Source of the DNA: Brucella oryzae
GTDB lineage: Bacteria; Pseudomonadota; Alphaproteobacteria; Rhizobiales; Rhizobiaceae
Direction of reading: 5' to 3'
DNA: 64,000 bases
Assembly (NCBI GenBank): GCA_012103035.1
Contig: JAAVLL010000005.1
Coordinates: 62,001-126,000 of the forward strand
Shown: positions 37,299 through 46,907 of the stretch, piece by piece
Position numbering within the stretch: the first letter of the stretch is position 1
How the letters are laid out: each line of letters begins with the position of its first letter
The notes under the pieces: generated by a model
What the model saw: the letters and a program-made list of their open reading frames with translations, nothing else
Told to the model about the DNA's origin: nothing
Database searches by the model: none
Made by a program: the position numbers and the translations under genes

Positions 37299-37505
37299 TC
37301 ACTCGGCGGGTGTTTGTTGAAATCGCTCGGCCACCTCTTTCAAAGCCTTGAGCAGATCGCGATCGGAGACTTCAACGTCAGCGAGGCCGGCTTTGACCGC
37401 TAGGCTTCCCAACCTTTCAGCTTCTTTTGCGCGCTCAGCGTCTAGCTGCTGCTGGAGACGTGCAATCTCGTCTTGGATCTTCGATACCTTTGATGTGCGA
37501 GCCAC
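37299..37505 (-). CDS. traC: TraC-like protein, second transfer region
   Basis: 68 aa from a GTG at 37505 with GGAGG 6 bases upstream: VARTSKVSKIQDEIARLQQQ, ERAKEAERLGSLAVKAGLAD, VSDRDLLKALKEVAERFQQ. It is a clear relative of TraC at 15415 (coiled-coil start, AERLGxLAxKAGL). The GTG start is favoured by the ribosome site and by homologue length; the open frame upstream extends into oriT2. Accessory relaxosome role inferred from the family. Confidence 0.8.
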   Translation of the reverse strand: MARTSKVSKIQDEIARLQQQLDAERAKEAERLGSLAVKAGLADVEVSDRDLLKALKEVAERFQQTPAE

Positions 37506-37626
37506 GAATAACCTCCGTTGTTGCGCTGTACACTCGTCATTGATACCGCCAGTTGCTCTATACGGCAAGATTGAATTCCACTCGATAAGCTGTCGAGCAA
37601 TAGCGAGACACAGAGAAAACAAAGGG

Positions 37627-37710
37627 TTGGCGTAGCCAACGCATTGTCAGTCCGTCCGGAGCCGCGCAGCTCCGGTTTCTAAGCGCACTTATGTATCGAC
37701 AAGTCGATAC
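37627..37710 (+). other. Origin of transfer, oriT2
   Basis: The parts match oriT1 in order: hairpin TTGGC-GTA-GCCAA then CGCATTG (37627-37646), hairpin CCGGAGC...GCTCCGG (37656-37675), nic-like core TAAGCGCACTTATG (37680-37693), and inverted repeat GTATCGACAAGTCGATAC (37693-37710). The core resembles the RSF1010 nic region (GCGCACTTA). It lies in the 226-bp traC2-traA2 spacer. Confidence 0.75.
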
Positions 37711-37731
37711 CTGCTTGTTATGTGTGTTCGC

Positions 37732-40700
37732 ATGGCGATATTTCATCTTCATGCGAAGGTTTTAAGCAGGGCGACCGGGCAAAGCGCGGTCGCAGCAGCA
37801 TCATATCGCCACTGCGCCGCCATGACTAATCAGACCTATGAACGGTCCTATGATTTTTCCAACAAGAGGGAAACGTTCACAGCGAATTCGCGATACCAGC
37901 TAATGCGCCGGATTGGGCGCAGGCTCTTGCGAACCTTTCCCCGGTTCAAGCGTCGGAGGCCTTTTGGAATAAAGTTGAGGCATCCGAGAACAGGAAGGAC
38001 GCGCAGTTTGCTCGTGAAATGACACTTGCCCTGCCCATTGAGTTTTCGCGAGAACAGAACATCGCCCTGGTCCGCGAATTCGTGGAGGAGAACTTTTCAA
38101 AGAAAGGGATCGTGGCGGATTGGGCGTATCACGAGATCAAGGGCAATCCGCACGTTCATATCATGAGCGCTTTGCGGCCTCTGACAGATGAGGGATTTGG
38201 AGCAAAAATGTTCGCGCGGTTGATGAGAATGGTGAGCCGAAATTCTCGAAGAACGGCCATGCTCTCTATCGCCAGTTCGCCGGAGACAAGGAGCTCATCC
38301 CTGCACTGAGAGAAGCATGGGCGGATGTGCAGAACCATCATCTTGCCTCACACGGGTTCGATATTCGTGTTGACCACCGCTCCTATTCAGAGCAGGGAAT
38401 TGCGATCCAACCAACCATGCACCGCGGGCCTACCGCCGAGGGATGGACCGGAAAGGGTGAAGTCGGATCGCATAGAGATCAATGCAGAGATCGAAGCGAC
38501 ACGCCGCCAGCAGGTGATGGCAGATCCTTCCATCATCCTGAAGCTGATCACCGCTGAAAAGTCTGTCTTCGATGAGCGCGACGTTGCGCGAACAGTCCAT
38601 CGCTACACCGATTCCTACGAGGATTTTCAGGCTCTGTTCCTCCGCGTAGGCGCGCGAAAATCAGGTGATGATCGCATCACCGATCTTTGATCCGATGACA
38701 GACAAGATCATTGAGCGCGCAAAATATACAACGACGGAAGTGCTCGATACCGAACGAACCATGATCGCTTCTGCGCGGTCGCTAGTCGGTCGGGACGGTT
38801 TTGCGGTCAATCAGAAGAGCGCCGATAAGGTTGTCGCGGATGTTGAGAAACGTGCCGGTTTCAAATTCGATCCAGAGCAAAAGGTTGTCATTTCTCGGCT
38901 GACTGAAAATGCGGGTATCGCCGTCATGGTCGGTTACGCAGGTGCCGGCAAATCGACAGTGATGAACGCAGTACGCGCGGTTTACGAGGGAGAGGGGCGT
39001 GTCGTAGGCGGAGCGTTGGCCGGCAAGGCTGCTGTCGGATTGCAGGAAAGTGCTGGTATTGAATCCCGCACACTTGCCTCCTGGGAGGCATCTTGGAAGA
39101 ACGGCCTTCGCCAGTTGGGGCCGGGCGATGTGTTCGTACTTGATGAAGCTGGCATGGTCGGTTCGGCACAGATGCAGCGATTTGTTTCTGCGGTGGAGGA
39201 AGCCGGAGCGAAGCTCATCTTACTTGGCGATGCGCGCCAGTTGCAGCCGATTGAAGCTGGTGCCGCCTTCCGGGCTATTGCCGATGACGCAGGGTATATC
39301 GAGCTTACAGGCGTTCGCCGTCAGCGCGAAGAATGGATGCAGAATGCGACCATTGAATTCGGCAAGGGAATACCGCGGACGCGATCGGGCGCTACGTCGA
39401 ACATGATCTCGTACAGCTCGAACCTGACAGTGCATCGGCTCGGAATTCTTTGATCGCCAATTGGCGGAGTGATTGGGAGGCCGGCGTCGATGTGTTGATG
39501 CTTGCGCATCGCAATGTCGATGTCCTCGCTCTGAATATGGCTGCCCGTAACGTCATCAAAGAGGGTGGCGGTCTTCAGGAAGAACACGGGTTCCGGACTG
39601 ATCGGGGCCAGCGTCAGTTTGCGGTTGGGGATCGTATTGTATTTCTGGAGAAGAGCCGTGAGCTTGGCGTCGAGAACGGTTCATTCGGCAATGTCGAGGA
39701 GGCTAGTCGCGGCCGTCTCGTGATTGGTCTGTTTGACGGTCGAAGCGTCACCGCCGCACAGAGCGATTACGCGAATATCGATTATGGTTATGCAGCGACG
39801 ATCCATAAGAGCCAGGGCGCGACGGTCGATCGTGCCCACGTTCTGGCGAGCCCGACGATGGACGCGCACATGACGTATGTTGCGATGAGCCGGCATCGAG
39901 ATAGTGCGACCCTTTATGCAGGTTCCGATGAATTCGGAACTCTGGATAAGTTGGTGGATACACTTTCACGCGATCGCATGAAGGATACCACGCTCGCTTA
40001 TGAACGGACTGACGATTACCGTCTGAGCGTGAAGGAATTTGCTGAACGGCGAGGCATCCCATCATTGAGCGAAATTGGGGATATGTTCCGTCATCAGCTT
40101 GCGGCATTGCGAGAGCGCTTCACGAAAATTGCAGAGCGTTTGGAAGCCATCGGTACGAAATTCGCCCATGTCATTCGGCCCGAGCAGCATCAGGGCAAAG
40201 CCGCCGAACATCGGCCGGAATATCAACCGTCACAGCGGCAAGTCGTAACGGTTCCGGACATCACATTCCCGAAATGACTTCTGCGGTTCGTCAAGCCCTT
40301 TCCCGATTGGAGCATAATCTAGGACATGCCGAAATCTCCGATACGGATCGTGCACGTCGGCGTTGGTTCACGAGTGCTGGATATGAATTAAGGGACGGTT
40401 CAGCCGCCACGGATCTTCAGCGCTTCAATCGGGAAATTGCGTCCATTGTTCCGCAAGCGACTGTCGTTGCCATCGGTCGGATCTCGGCGCCGACGATCGC
40501 AATCAGGTTCAGTCGCTGATACCGGAGTCGGTTCGAGAGGCTTTCATCGACAACTGGCCACTGATCCATGCCGGGCAGAAGGCCGGTCAGGACCTCACGC
40601 GCCTCGAAATCGCGCAGACGCTCAACAGCGAAGCGAAAGAGAGGCTGGTAGTCGAACAGTATGAAAAGAGGCAGGCGATGTTTGCGACACCAGAAAAACC

Positions 40701-41472
40701 CCTTGTTGCAGCTATCTCCGACTGGCGCGATAGCATCGAGGCGACGGTTGCGGCACGGATGGAAACCCGGCCGGTCATGCAATCAGCAACACGCCGTCTT
40801 GAGACGGCTGTTGCAGCCGTTTGGCAGCGGCCGGAAGCTGTGCTTTCTGCGCTGCGGAACCGGATCGATGACGGACGGGTTCCAGTCGCCGATTTCGCGC
40901 AGTCCATTCGGGATAATCCAGCATCTGTTGGCGAGCTTCACGGCAGCAGAAGCATGTTCGGCCGAAATGATGGCGTGCGAGAAAAGGCGCTGGCAGCGGT
41001 CTCGCCGGCGATCTCGGCCTTGCAGGATTACGGCCAGGTTCGAAGCAATCTGAGAAATGATCTGACCAAGGACGAGCAGCGGTTCCGTACCCTGATGCGG
41101 GAGCCAGTTGATGATCTTTCGCAGGCTGCACGCGAGCTTGTCGGTCGTATCGAGAGAACGCCTGCAGATCGTCTAGGGACGTTGATTAGATCGGCGGATG
41201 ATCAGCAGGCAATGGGTGAGTTGCGCCGGTTTGTCGAGACAGTTCGCGACCGGTTCGTTTTGCCGGGAACAAATGAGCTTGATCGCGATCGCCTCGCCCA
41301 GGCGATGCCTGGTGCTGATCAGCAGCGGGTTGAAGCGTTCGCAGCCGGGTACGCGAAAGCTGACCAGCTTGTGACGACCGTTCAGGCCGCTCAACAGGCG
41401 CAGAAAATCGAGATGGCACACGAGCAGCAGCAAACGCGCGGACGAGAGAAGGGGCACGGAATCTCGTATTAA
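37732..41472 (+). CDS. traA: TraA-type relaxase-helicase, second transfer region (frameshifted)
   Basis: About 1247 aa. The MobA/MobL relaxase begins MAIFHLHAKVLSRATGQSAV with AASYRHCAAMTNQTYERSYD; the metal motif is GNPHVHIMSALRPL. Helicase: GYAGAGKSTVMNAVRAVYEG, VFVLDEAGMVGSAQMQRFVS, YGYAATIHKSQGATVDRAHV. The C-terminal BID-like region is AVWQRPEAVLSALRNRIDD and NPASVGELHGSRSMFG. Shifts lie near 37895, 38205, 38440, 38660, 39375, 40475 and at 40274, where AAATGA stops the frame. One more A there would fuse the two parts; otherwise the BID part starts anew at that ATG. It is diverged from traA at 15907, so the two systems are not a recent duplication. Confidence 0.88.
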
Positions 41473-41601
41473 GATTGTAGGAAAATGCCCGCTTTGGTGA
41501 TGCTGTATATTGCAAAATCCGTCAAATTGGGTAGGACTGAATTTGAGAGGGTGATCATTCCATTGATCGCTTGTCCATAATGAGAGACAAGGCGACTTTT
41601 G

Positions 41602-42102
41602 ATGCGGAACTCAGTAATTGTAGCTCTGGCATTCCTATTAGGTGCCTGCGCGAACAAGAAAGAAATTTCGATACTCTATCGGTTAGAAAATATCTCGATT
41701 CGTCGTTGGCGACTGTGAATGAGGAAAAGCGATATGCTTCGCTATATCCTAGAGCACTGGAGCCTCACGCAAGTAATACTGTCAGGCTGCATCCAGAAAC
41801 CGCCGGACAAGAACTTTTACAGCCGGTCCATGCCCGTTGGAACGGTACTCTTGATGATATCACACGGAAGGCGGCCCGCATGGCCGGTTATTCCGTTCGG
41901 GCGAATGGAGAACGTTCAGGGTCTCCAATCTTGGTTTCGGTCCATTGGGCTGACATGACGCTTCTTGGACTTTTGCGGGAAGCGTTCGGCCAAGAAAGGG
42001 GCGTGCATGGTTGGAAATTGACCAGTTCGCACGCGTCATGACCATCCACTACGCCCGGCCTGAAAAAGCCCGGTCCCGCACCTGGACGACACCAAGCTAT
42101 GA
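41602..42102 (+). CDS. dotD: DotD/TraH-like outer-membrane lipoprotein (frameshifted)
   Basis: MRNSVIVALAFLLGACANKK has a lipobox (LGAC) with Cys at residue 16. After a shift near 41665 it reads VRKYLDSSLATVNEEKRYAS, then TLDDITRKAARMAGYSVRAN and ILVSVHWADMTLLGLLREAF, the DotD fold (secretin-N-like), and IDQFARVMTIHYARP. Further shifts lie near 42010 and 42070. If the third frame is taken the gene ends at TGA 42100-42102, overlapping dotC. DotD, with DotC and DotH, forms the outer-membrane ring of Dot/Icm systems. It is the first gene of the dotD-C-B run. Confidence 0.78.
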
Positions 42103-42990
42103 AGCAGTTTCCAACAATCCTTGCCGCACTGTCCGTCTCTGTTGCCCTGGCCGGTTGCACCACGACCGGTTCATCAAATCCGGACGAACCGCCTCCACCT
42201 CCAACCCTTGGCGGAGTGGACAATCTAACCGGCGGGACGGCCGCACCGATGACTTACGAGCAGTTTGCCCGTAAGACGCGCAGCGGACCGGTGCGAACGC
42301 GGTTGATTCAGAGCGGTATTCGGCGCTGCGCGACGCAGCGCTCTCATATGCCGCTCAGGCCGCCTATGAGCGGCGTTCGTGGGAGATCCTGAGAGAGCTT
42401 GAGGCGCAATCGTCGAGGCTTTCGCAAGAGTTCAATTTCAATGATGTGGTCTACAAGGCACCGAAAGAGGCGGGCTATGTCGTTCCTCCTGTTGTGAGCA
42501 GGGCCAAGGAAGCGATCACCATCACGGACGGCGGCCGCGAAAGCGTTGCGGCCGATGAATATTACCGCATCGAGAAGCCGGGTCGCCTCGTGGCCGTGAT
42601 ACCAGCTGGCGCGATTATCTGGTTATCGGCGTCGATAAGACGCCTGATCCCTCAGACCAGTTCCTTCCTTCTGGAAAGGAAGAGCGAAAGATTTGGGACC
42701 GCTATATGGCTGAAGGCTGGCGGCAGGGGCGGATGCAGGCCGAGGAAGCATTGAAGGAGAACATGAACCTTCTTCGCCGCGACTATTTGGGAATGGTCGA
42801 ATATCGGCGCCTTGTTGATGCTGGCCTGGTCAAGAGCCTTGTAGTGACGTCGAGCGAGGTTCGTGCCAAGGGCACGCCGGAAGAGCTGTTTATCGGCCAG
42901 CGCCGGGTGAAGATCGAGAATGCCGCAACATTCGTTTCCGACCCGCGGCGTTGGAAACCGATCACTCGGAGATTCGAGGTCTCCAAGTGA
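42099..42990 (+). CDS. dotC: DotC/TraI-like lipoprotein (frameshifted)
   Basis: About 298 aa. Lipoprotein signal: MKQFPTILAALSVSVALAGC. Then AAQAAYERRSWEILRELEAQ, VYKAPKEAGYVVPPVVSRAK, WRDYLVIGVDKTPDPSDQFL, AEGWRQGRMQAEEALKENMN, RDYLGMVEYRRLVDAGLVKS. These are the DotC pattern (TraI of IncI plasmids, not F TraI). Shifts lie near 42300 and 42600. It helps DotD target DotH to the outer membrane in Legionella. The TGA overlaps a GTG start. Confidence 0.85.
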
Positions 42991-43140
42991 ACGGAAATTC
43001 TATATCGAGCCAGACAAGCACGGTCGATCCCGCCGACCCCTTGGCCTTCGCAAGCAGGAAGGGGGTATGGCGGTCTCTTCATCGTCGTAGCGCTGATTGC
43101 TGTGGTTGCTGGCTATTGGCTCTATAGGCGAGGGAAATGA
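42987..43140 (+). CDS. Small single-pass membrane protein (frameshifted)
   Basis: About 51 aa: VNGNSISSQTSTVDPADPLA, then FASRKGGMAVSFIVVALIAV after one repair near 43065, and VAGYWLYRRGK. One membrane segment with a basic C-terminal tail. GTG start overlaps the dotC stop (GTGA) and its TGA overlaps the dotB ATG (ATGA), so it is part of the operon. I do not know a Dot/Icm counterpart at this position. Confidence 0.55.
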
Positions 43141-44363
43141 TTGACGAATCGCGTCTGGACGATACTCCATTCAAGCCAACCGACTCCTTCGTACCCGTTC
43201 TGAAGGAAGAGCCGACGCGGTTTGATTCCTCGCCCGAGATTTTCGACACATTCATCGTTGGGGCCGGCAAGCGCGGGGCGTCTGACATTACCATCCAGTC
43301 GGAAGCCCGGCCGCGCATCCAGATCAATTCTCGCCAGCATTTCGGCACCAAGCGCATGTTACTGCGCTCAGAGGTCGATCTGCTGCTGTCGTACATCTGG
43401 CGATCGAGCGATGCACCGAGCATTTTGCGGCAGGGCCGTTGTCTCGATTTCTCCTATGAGGTCCAAGTCAGTCGCCATGAGCGGCATCGCTTCCGCGTCA
43501 ATGCAACACCGATCACGAAAAACGGCGGCTCCGGCGTCGAATTGACGATGCGCTCGTTGCCGTCGCGCACGCCGACCCTGGACGATGTTCAGTTTGAGCA
43601 AGAGTTGAGGCCGTTCCTCAATCCAAAATCCGGCATTATCGTCATCGCCGGCGGTACAGGTCATGGAAAATCAACAACCATGGCCGCGATCACCCGTCAC
43701 CATCTCGAAAACCACGAAAATCCGCGAAAGATCGTGGATTTCCAGGCTCCGATAGAATTCACCTTTGCCGACATTCTTAGCGAGCAGGGCGATTCTGCGA
43801 GCCTGATTGGCCAATCAGAGATCGGGGAGGGCCGTGATCTTCCGACCTTTGCAGCCGGAATCTGGTCATCCCTTCGGCGAGCGCCGGCGATCATCAATGT
43901 CGGTGAGGCACGCGATCATGGCTCTATGAGCGGCTGCATCGCGGCCAGCATTCAGGGCCACATCGTCAATACGACCACTCATGCCGGGTCGGTTGCCGAG
44001 GGCCTACGGCGCATGGCGATGGAGTTCCCGGCCGAGGAGCAGGCAGCGCGAGCATTCGACCTGATCAGCTCGTTGCAGATCTTTATCACACAGCATCTTA
44101 TCCGCACGTCTGACGGCACAAGGCGCTTTGCAGTCCGCGAATTCCTTGTGTTCGATGATGATGTTCGCGACCGGTTTCTGGATAAGCCGATCGACGGATG
44201 GTCCGCTGTGGTGCGCCAGCTCCTGAAGGAAGGCATGAAGTCCGACAAGGTGATTGCACGACCGCTCGCGCAATCCACCATGAAACTCGTCGATGAAGGC
44301 TGGATCACGTTGAGCGAGGCACGGAGCTTTATTCCGCGGTCGATGTTCGAGATCCTTGCATAG
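43137..44363 (+). CDS. dotB: DotB/TraJ-like secretion ATPase
   Basis: 408 aa, intact. N-terminal domain (SDITIQSEARPRIQINSRQH), then the hexameric ATPase with Walker A IAGGTGHGKSTTM (43642-43680), the Asp box region FQAPIEFTFADI, Walker B-like INVGEARDHGSM, and the His box VNTTTHAGSVAEGLRRM. PilT/VirB11-type ATPases of I-type systems (TraJ in IncI, DotB in Legionella) power substrate transfer at the cytoplasmic face. The His-box and Walker A residues are present, so it should be active. Confidence 0.92.
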   Translation: MIDESRLDDTPFKPTDSFVPVLKEEPTRFDSSPEIFDTFIVGAGKRGASDITIQSEARPRIQINSRQHFGTKRMLLRSEVDLLLSYIWRSSDAPSILRQGRCLDFSYEVQVSRHERHRFRVNATPITKNGGSGVELTMRSLPSRTPTLDDVQFEQELRPFLNPKSGIIVIAGGTGHGKSTTMAAITRHHLENHENPRKIVDFQAPIEFTFADILSEQGDSASLIGQSEIGEGRDLPTFAAGIWSSLRRAPAIINVGEARDHGSMSGCIAASIQGHIVNTTTHAGSVAEGLRRMAMEFPAEEQAARAFDLISSLQIFITQHLIRTSDGTRRFAVREFLVFDDDVRDRFLDKPIDGWSAVVRQLLKEGMKSDKVIARPLAQSTMKLVDEGWITLSEARSFIPRSMFEILA

Positions 44364-44375
44364 AGGAGAAACGGG

Positions 44376-44750
44376 ATGGCTGATCAGGATTGGTATACGG
44401 TTATGCCCATGACCGAGGCCCAGGAACAAGATGCGCGGGGAGACCTGACGCTGATCATACGCGGCGAAGATCGAGATTTAGCCTGGGGCCGGCTGCGCAC
44501 GCTCCTCGATCACGAGCTTGCTGAGATTTCACATCCTGTCATGACGCAAGGAAGTGTGCGGTCGCTGAATCCGACCGACAAGGGGCTCGCCTTTTGGAAC
44601 GGTGAAGAAATGACAAAGAACAGCGTTGGAACGCCGCCTGTGCCTAAAACAGGCCTCATCGTTGGCAAAGCACAGTCGGGAAAATCCGTGACAATGGTAA
44701 CAATTCTGCGCAAGTTGATCCGCGCGGATAATAATGGGGTGGGTCAATGA
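44376..44750 (+). CDS. Hypothetical protein with a P-loop-like motif
   Basis: 124 aa: MADQDWYTVMPMTEAQEQDA, LTLIIRGEDRDLAWGRLRTL, TDKGLAFWNGEEMTKNSVGT, then GLIVGKAQSGKSVTMVTILR. GKAQSGKS fits GxxxxGK[ST], but it lies 25 residues from the C-terminus with no room for Walker B, so it may be fortuitous, or the gene may be truncated. GAGGAGA precedes the ATG. It lies 12 bp after dotB and its TGA overlaps the next ATG. Function unknown. Confidence 0.6.
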   Translation: MADQDWYTVMPMTEAQEQDARGDLTLIIRGEDRDLAWGRLRTLLDHELAEISHPVMTQGSVRSLNPTDKGLAFWNGEEMTKNSVGTPPVPKTGLIVGKAQSGKSVTMVTILRKLIRADNNGVGQ

Positions 44751-44929
44751 ACGAAATAACGGTCAATCTTTCAGATGATCAGGCTAGGGCATTCGCGGAG
44801 TTCCTGAAACGCGTCTTGCCAGAGGATTTTGAGCGGCGCTCCGTCGACAAAGCCGAAGCCAACCGTATGTGGGACGCCGGATCGGAAATCCGACGAGCAT
44901 TGGCCGATAAGGGCTTTTCGCCCCGGTGA
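44747..44929 (+). CDS. Small helical hypothetical protein
   Basis: 60 aa, intact: MNEITVNLSDDQARAFAEFL, KRVLPEDFERRSVDKAEANR, MWDAGSEIRRALADKGFSPR. The short N-terminal strand followed by helices recalls ribbon-helix-helix regulators, but I cannot be sure. Its ATG overlaps the previous stop. It is the last gene of the dotD-C-B run, followed by a terminator. Confidence 0.6.
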   Translation: MNEITVNLSDDQARAFAEFLKRVLPEDFERRSVDKAEANRMWDAGSEIRRALADKGFSPR

Positions 44930-44949
44930 ATCAAAAATATTCAGCAATA

Positions 44950-44995
44950 TCAATGGCTTAGTTCCATAATAAGGGTTATGCGACTAAGCCATTGA
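44950..44995. terminator. Long inverted repeat, probable terminator
   Basis: TCAATGGCTTAGT (44950-44962) and ACTAAGCCATTGA (44983-44995) are perfectly complementary over 13 bp with a 20-base loop, 21 bp after the last gene of the dotB run. No clean T-tract follows, so it may act as a bidirectional or factor-assisted terminator. Confidence 0.6.
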
Positions 44996-45011
44996 ATTTA
45001 TTGGAATAAAT

Positions 45012-45179
45012 ATGGCTACTACTTCTTGCCGTCATTGTTCGTACTCACCTGTCGCCAGCAACGCTCCATACTGTCCTAAGTGTGGTGGCAAGAGGCCCGG
45101 CGAGCGGTGGTATGAAATACCAGTTGGATTAATGATTCTGGCAGCAATCTGCTACTTGGCGTGGCTGTTCTTCTCGTAA
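45012..45179 (+). CDS. Small zinc-ribbon membrane protein
   Basis: 55 aa: MATTSCRHCSYSPVASNAPY then CPKCGGKRPGERWYEIPVGL and MILAAICYLAWLFFS. Two CxxC pairs (CRHC, CPKC) predict a zinc ribbon, followed by one C-terminal membrane segment, as in many bacterial zinc-ribbon tail-anchored proteins. There is no strong ribosome site (TTGGAATAA). It converges on the zinc-ribbon gene at 45186. Function unknown. Confidence 0.6.
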   Translation: MATTSCRHCSYSPVASNAPYCPKCGGKRPGERWYEIPVGLMILAAICYLAWLFFS

Positions 45180-45185
45180 GGGGCG

Positions 45186-45437
45186 TTACGCAAGGCCGCC
45201 GACAAACCCGCTTAGCTCATCAAGCCGCACCATCGAAATCCGTACTGTGCCACGACAGCCGCGCGCTCTGCAGATTGTTTCGCGCTCGAGCTCGTCGATG
45301 TACAGGAATTCGCGTTCCGGCGAGACGCATACGATGGCACGGGTGAGGTAATGCACGTGACCGCATTTCCTGCACCGCGCTTCGAGCTTCTGGTTGTCGG
45401 CCAGGTCGCCGACCTTGACGCTTTGTTTCCAGCCCAT
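45186..45437 (-). CDS. Zinc-ribbon protein downstream of the Y-family polymerase
   Basis: 83 aa from the ATG overlapping the polymerase stop (TGATG): MGWKQSVKVGDLADNQKLEA, RCRKCGHVHYLTRAIVCVSP, EREFLYIDELERETICRARG, CRGTVRISMVRLDELSGFVG. CRKC and CRARGC form a four-Cys site. Small proteins of this kind often follow plasmid ImpB/UmuC-type polymerases in alphaproteobacteria. Probably cotranscribed under the same LexA box. Confidence 0.7.
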   Translation of the reverse strand: MGWKQSVKVGDLADNQKLEARCRKCGHVHYLTRAIVCVSPEREFLYIDELERETICRARGCRGTVRISMVRLDELSGFVGGLA

Positions 45438-46699
45438 CACCAAAAATCCTCCGCGGACGGAATGCGTGTGTATGAGATCTTGCCGCCGACATGACCGCCG
45501 GCCGGCGGCCGCCATTGGCCGAGACTGACGACCGTGGCGGCATAGCGCGCATTGAGGTTGTCGATCGCCTTGCTGGCGTTTTCCCAACGCCGGCGCTGCC
45601 GATCGTCATTGAGAAGCAAATCTAGCTGGCGCTCGTGCGCCGGCGTCAGATCATAGAGCGTGACGCCAATCCGGAAGATCGTAAGGCCGCGTGGATAATC
45701 CTGCGTGACCTTTTCCCATAGCTCAGAGAGCGCTGATAGGATCGCCTGGTCGTCGTTGACAACCGGCAGGTGACGCTTTCCCATCCACGATCCCTCTCGG
45801 ATCGATAGCCATAGCCAGACACCGGACGCGTAGAAATTCTCGCGGCGCAGCCGTCGCGCCGCCTTTATCAAAAGCAGACGCGAGATTTCCCGCGCGCCAG
45901 TGATCGTGCGAGATTCCGGAGGAAGGACGCGCCCATGTCCGAACATGCCCCGGCTCGATGCCTGGGCCTGGATGTCGTAGCCATGGAGCGCATACCAGAG
46001 CCGTTCTCCGGTGACATTGTTCCAGAGCCGGCGCATGTGCTTCGGCTGGAGATTGTAAAGTTGCTCGGTCGTATAGATAGACGATCGATAGAGCCGCTTC
46101 GCCATGTTGCCACCGACGCCTGGAATGTCTTCCATCGCAACGGCGAACAACGGCGCCGGCAGATCAACCGGCCGCCAGATCGCCAGCCCGTCGCCGTACC
46201 GCCCTGCCCCACGCTTACCCTCTTTGCAGGCGATTTTTGCAAGCTGGCGATTGGCGGCAAAGCCGATCGAACATGTGATAAATGGGCCGACGTTCTCCGC
46301 GATCGCGGCCTTGATGCGGGCGGAAAGCCCCTCCGGGTCATTCCGGCCGCTCTCGTCGAGACGACAGGTCAGCTCGTCAATCGACTTCGCCGTATCGATC
46401 GGAATGACGGTCTCGATTTCTGACAGCAGGGCATTATGAGCCCGCCGGTACAAATCTGGCTTTTGTGGAACAAGCACAAGATCCGGACAGAGGCGTTTCG
46501 CCTCATCGATCGGCATTACATTCTTGACGCCGTAGGCCTGCCTCACGACTGCACGCGATGACTGCCGAGCGGGTCGTGCCGGCGAACGGTACGACGCCGA
46601 TCGGCCGCCCCTCAAGCGTCGGTCACACTGCTGCTCAACGCTTGCGAAGAATCCGTCAAAATCTAGGTAGAGCCGTTCGATCGTCTCCGGTTTGCGCAT
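45437..46699 (-). CDS. Y-family (UmuC/ImpB-like) DNA polymerase
   Basis: 420 aa. Catalytic YLDFDGFFASVEQQ (first Asp) and the SIDEL motif (second Asp-Glu) are present, then FITCSIGFAANRQLAKIACK, an HhH thumb (MEDIPGVGGNMAKRLY) and the little-finger region. Between residues 30 and 52 the text GGRSASYRSPARPARQSSRA is out of frame: one extra G and a later lost pair give GRPIGVVPFAGTTRSAVIAC, the palm strand of the family. The product is a translesion polymerase. The LexA box at 46720 lies 20 bp upstream, so SOS induction is expected. It interrupts the T4SS genes. Confidence 0.9.
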   Translation of the reverse strand: MRKPETIERLYLDFDGFFASVEQQCDRRLRGGRSASYRSPARPARQSSRAVVRQAYGVKNVMPIDEAKRLCPDLVLVPQKPDLYRRAHNALLSEIETVIPIDTAKSIDELTCRLDESGRNDPEGLSARIKAAIAENVGPFITCSIGFAANRQLAKIACKEGKRGAGRYGDGLAIWRPVDLPAPLFAVAMEDIPGVGGNMAKRLYRSSIYTTEQLYNLQPKHMRRLWNNVTGERLWYALHGYDIQAQASSRGMFGHGRVLPPESRTITGAREISRLLLIKAARRLRRENFYASGVWLWLSIREGSWMGKRHLPVVNDDQAILSALSELWEKVTQDYPRGLTIFRIGVTLYDLTPAHERQLDLLLNDDRQRRRWENASKAIDNLNARYAATVVSLGQWRPPAGGHVGGKISYTRIPSAEDFW

Positions 46700-46719
46700 T
46701 CTGTCTTCGCTCCTGCATA

Positions 46720-46734
46720 GAACAAAAACAGAAC
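46720..46734 (-). promoter_or_regulatory. LexA (SOS) box
   Basis: GAACAAAAACAGAAC, which on the minus strand reads GTTC-N7-GTTC, the alphaproteobacterial LexA site. It lies 20 bp before the polymerase ATG. Confidence 0.85.
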
Positions 46735-46907
46735 AACGGAGAGACGGTTCCCGTCAAGAGGAATTTTTCTTATGCAACGGTAAGAGCCGTTTGCTTGGTG
46801 GCGGAAATGAAAAGGCCCGCAAGGCGGGCCTTCTGCGCTGGACGACCGTTCTTAGCCGAACGGCAGGAAATGACGCCGAATTTTCCTGGCGATCACGTTT
46901 GAGAATA

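Noticed and set aside
41242..41256. GTTC-N7-GTTC, a second LexA-like box
   Set aside because: It is inside the second traA coding region, far from any start codon, so it is probably chance.
44376..44750. Full ATPase call from GKAQSGKS
   Set aside because: No Walker B or remaining core is present in 124 residues.
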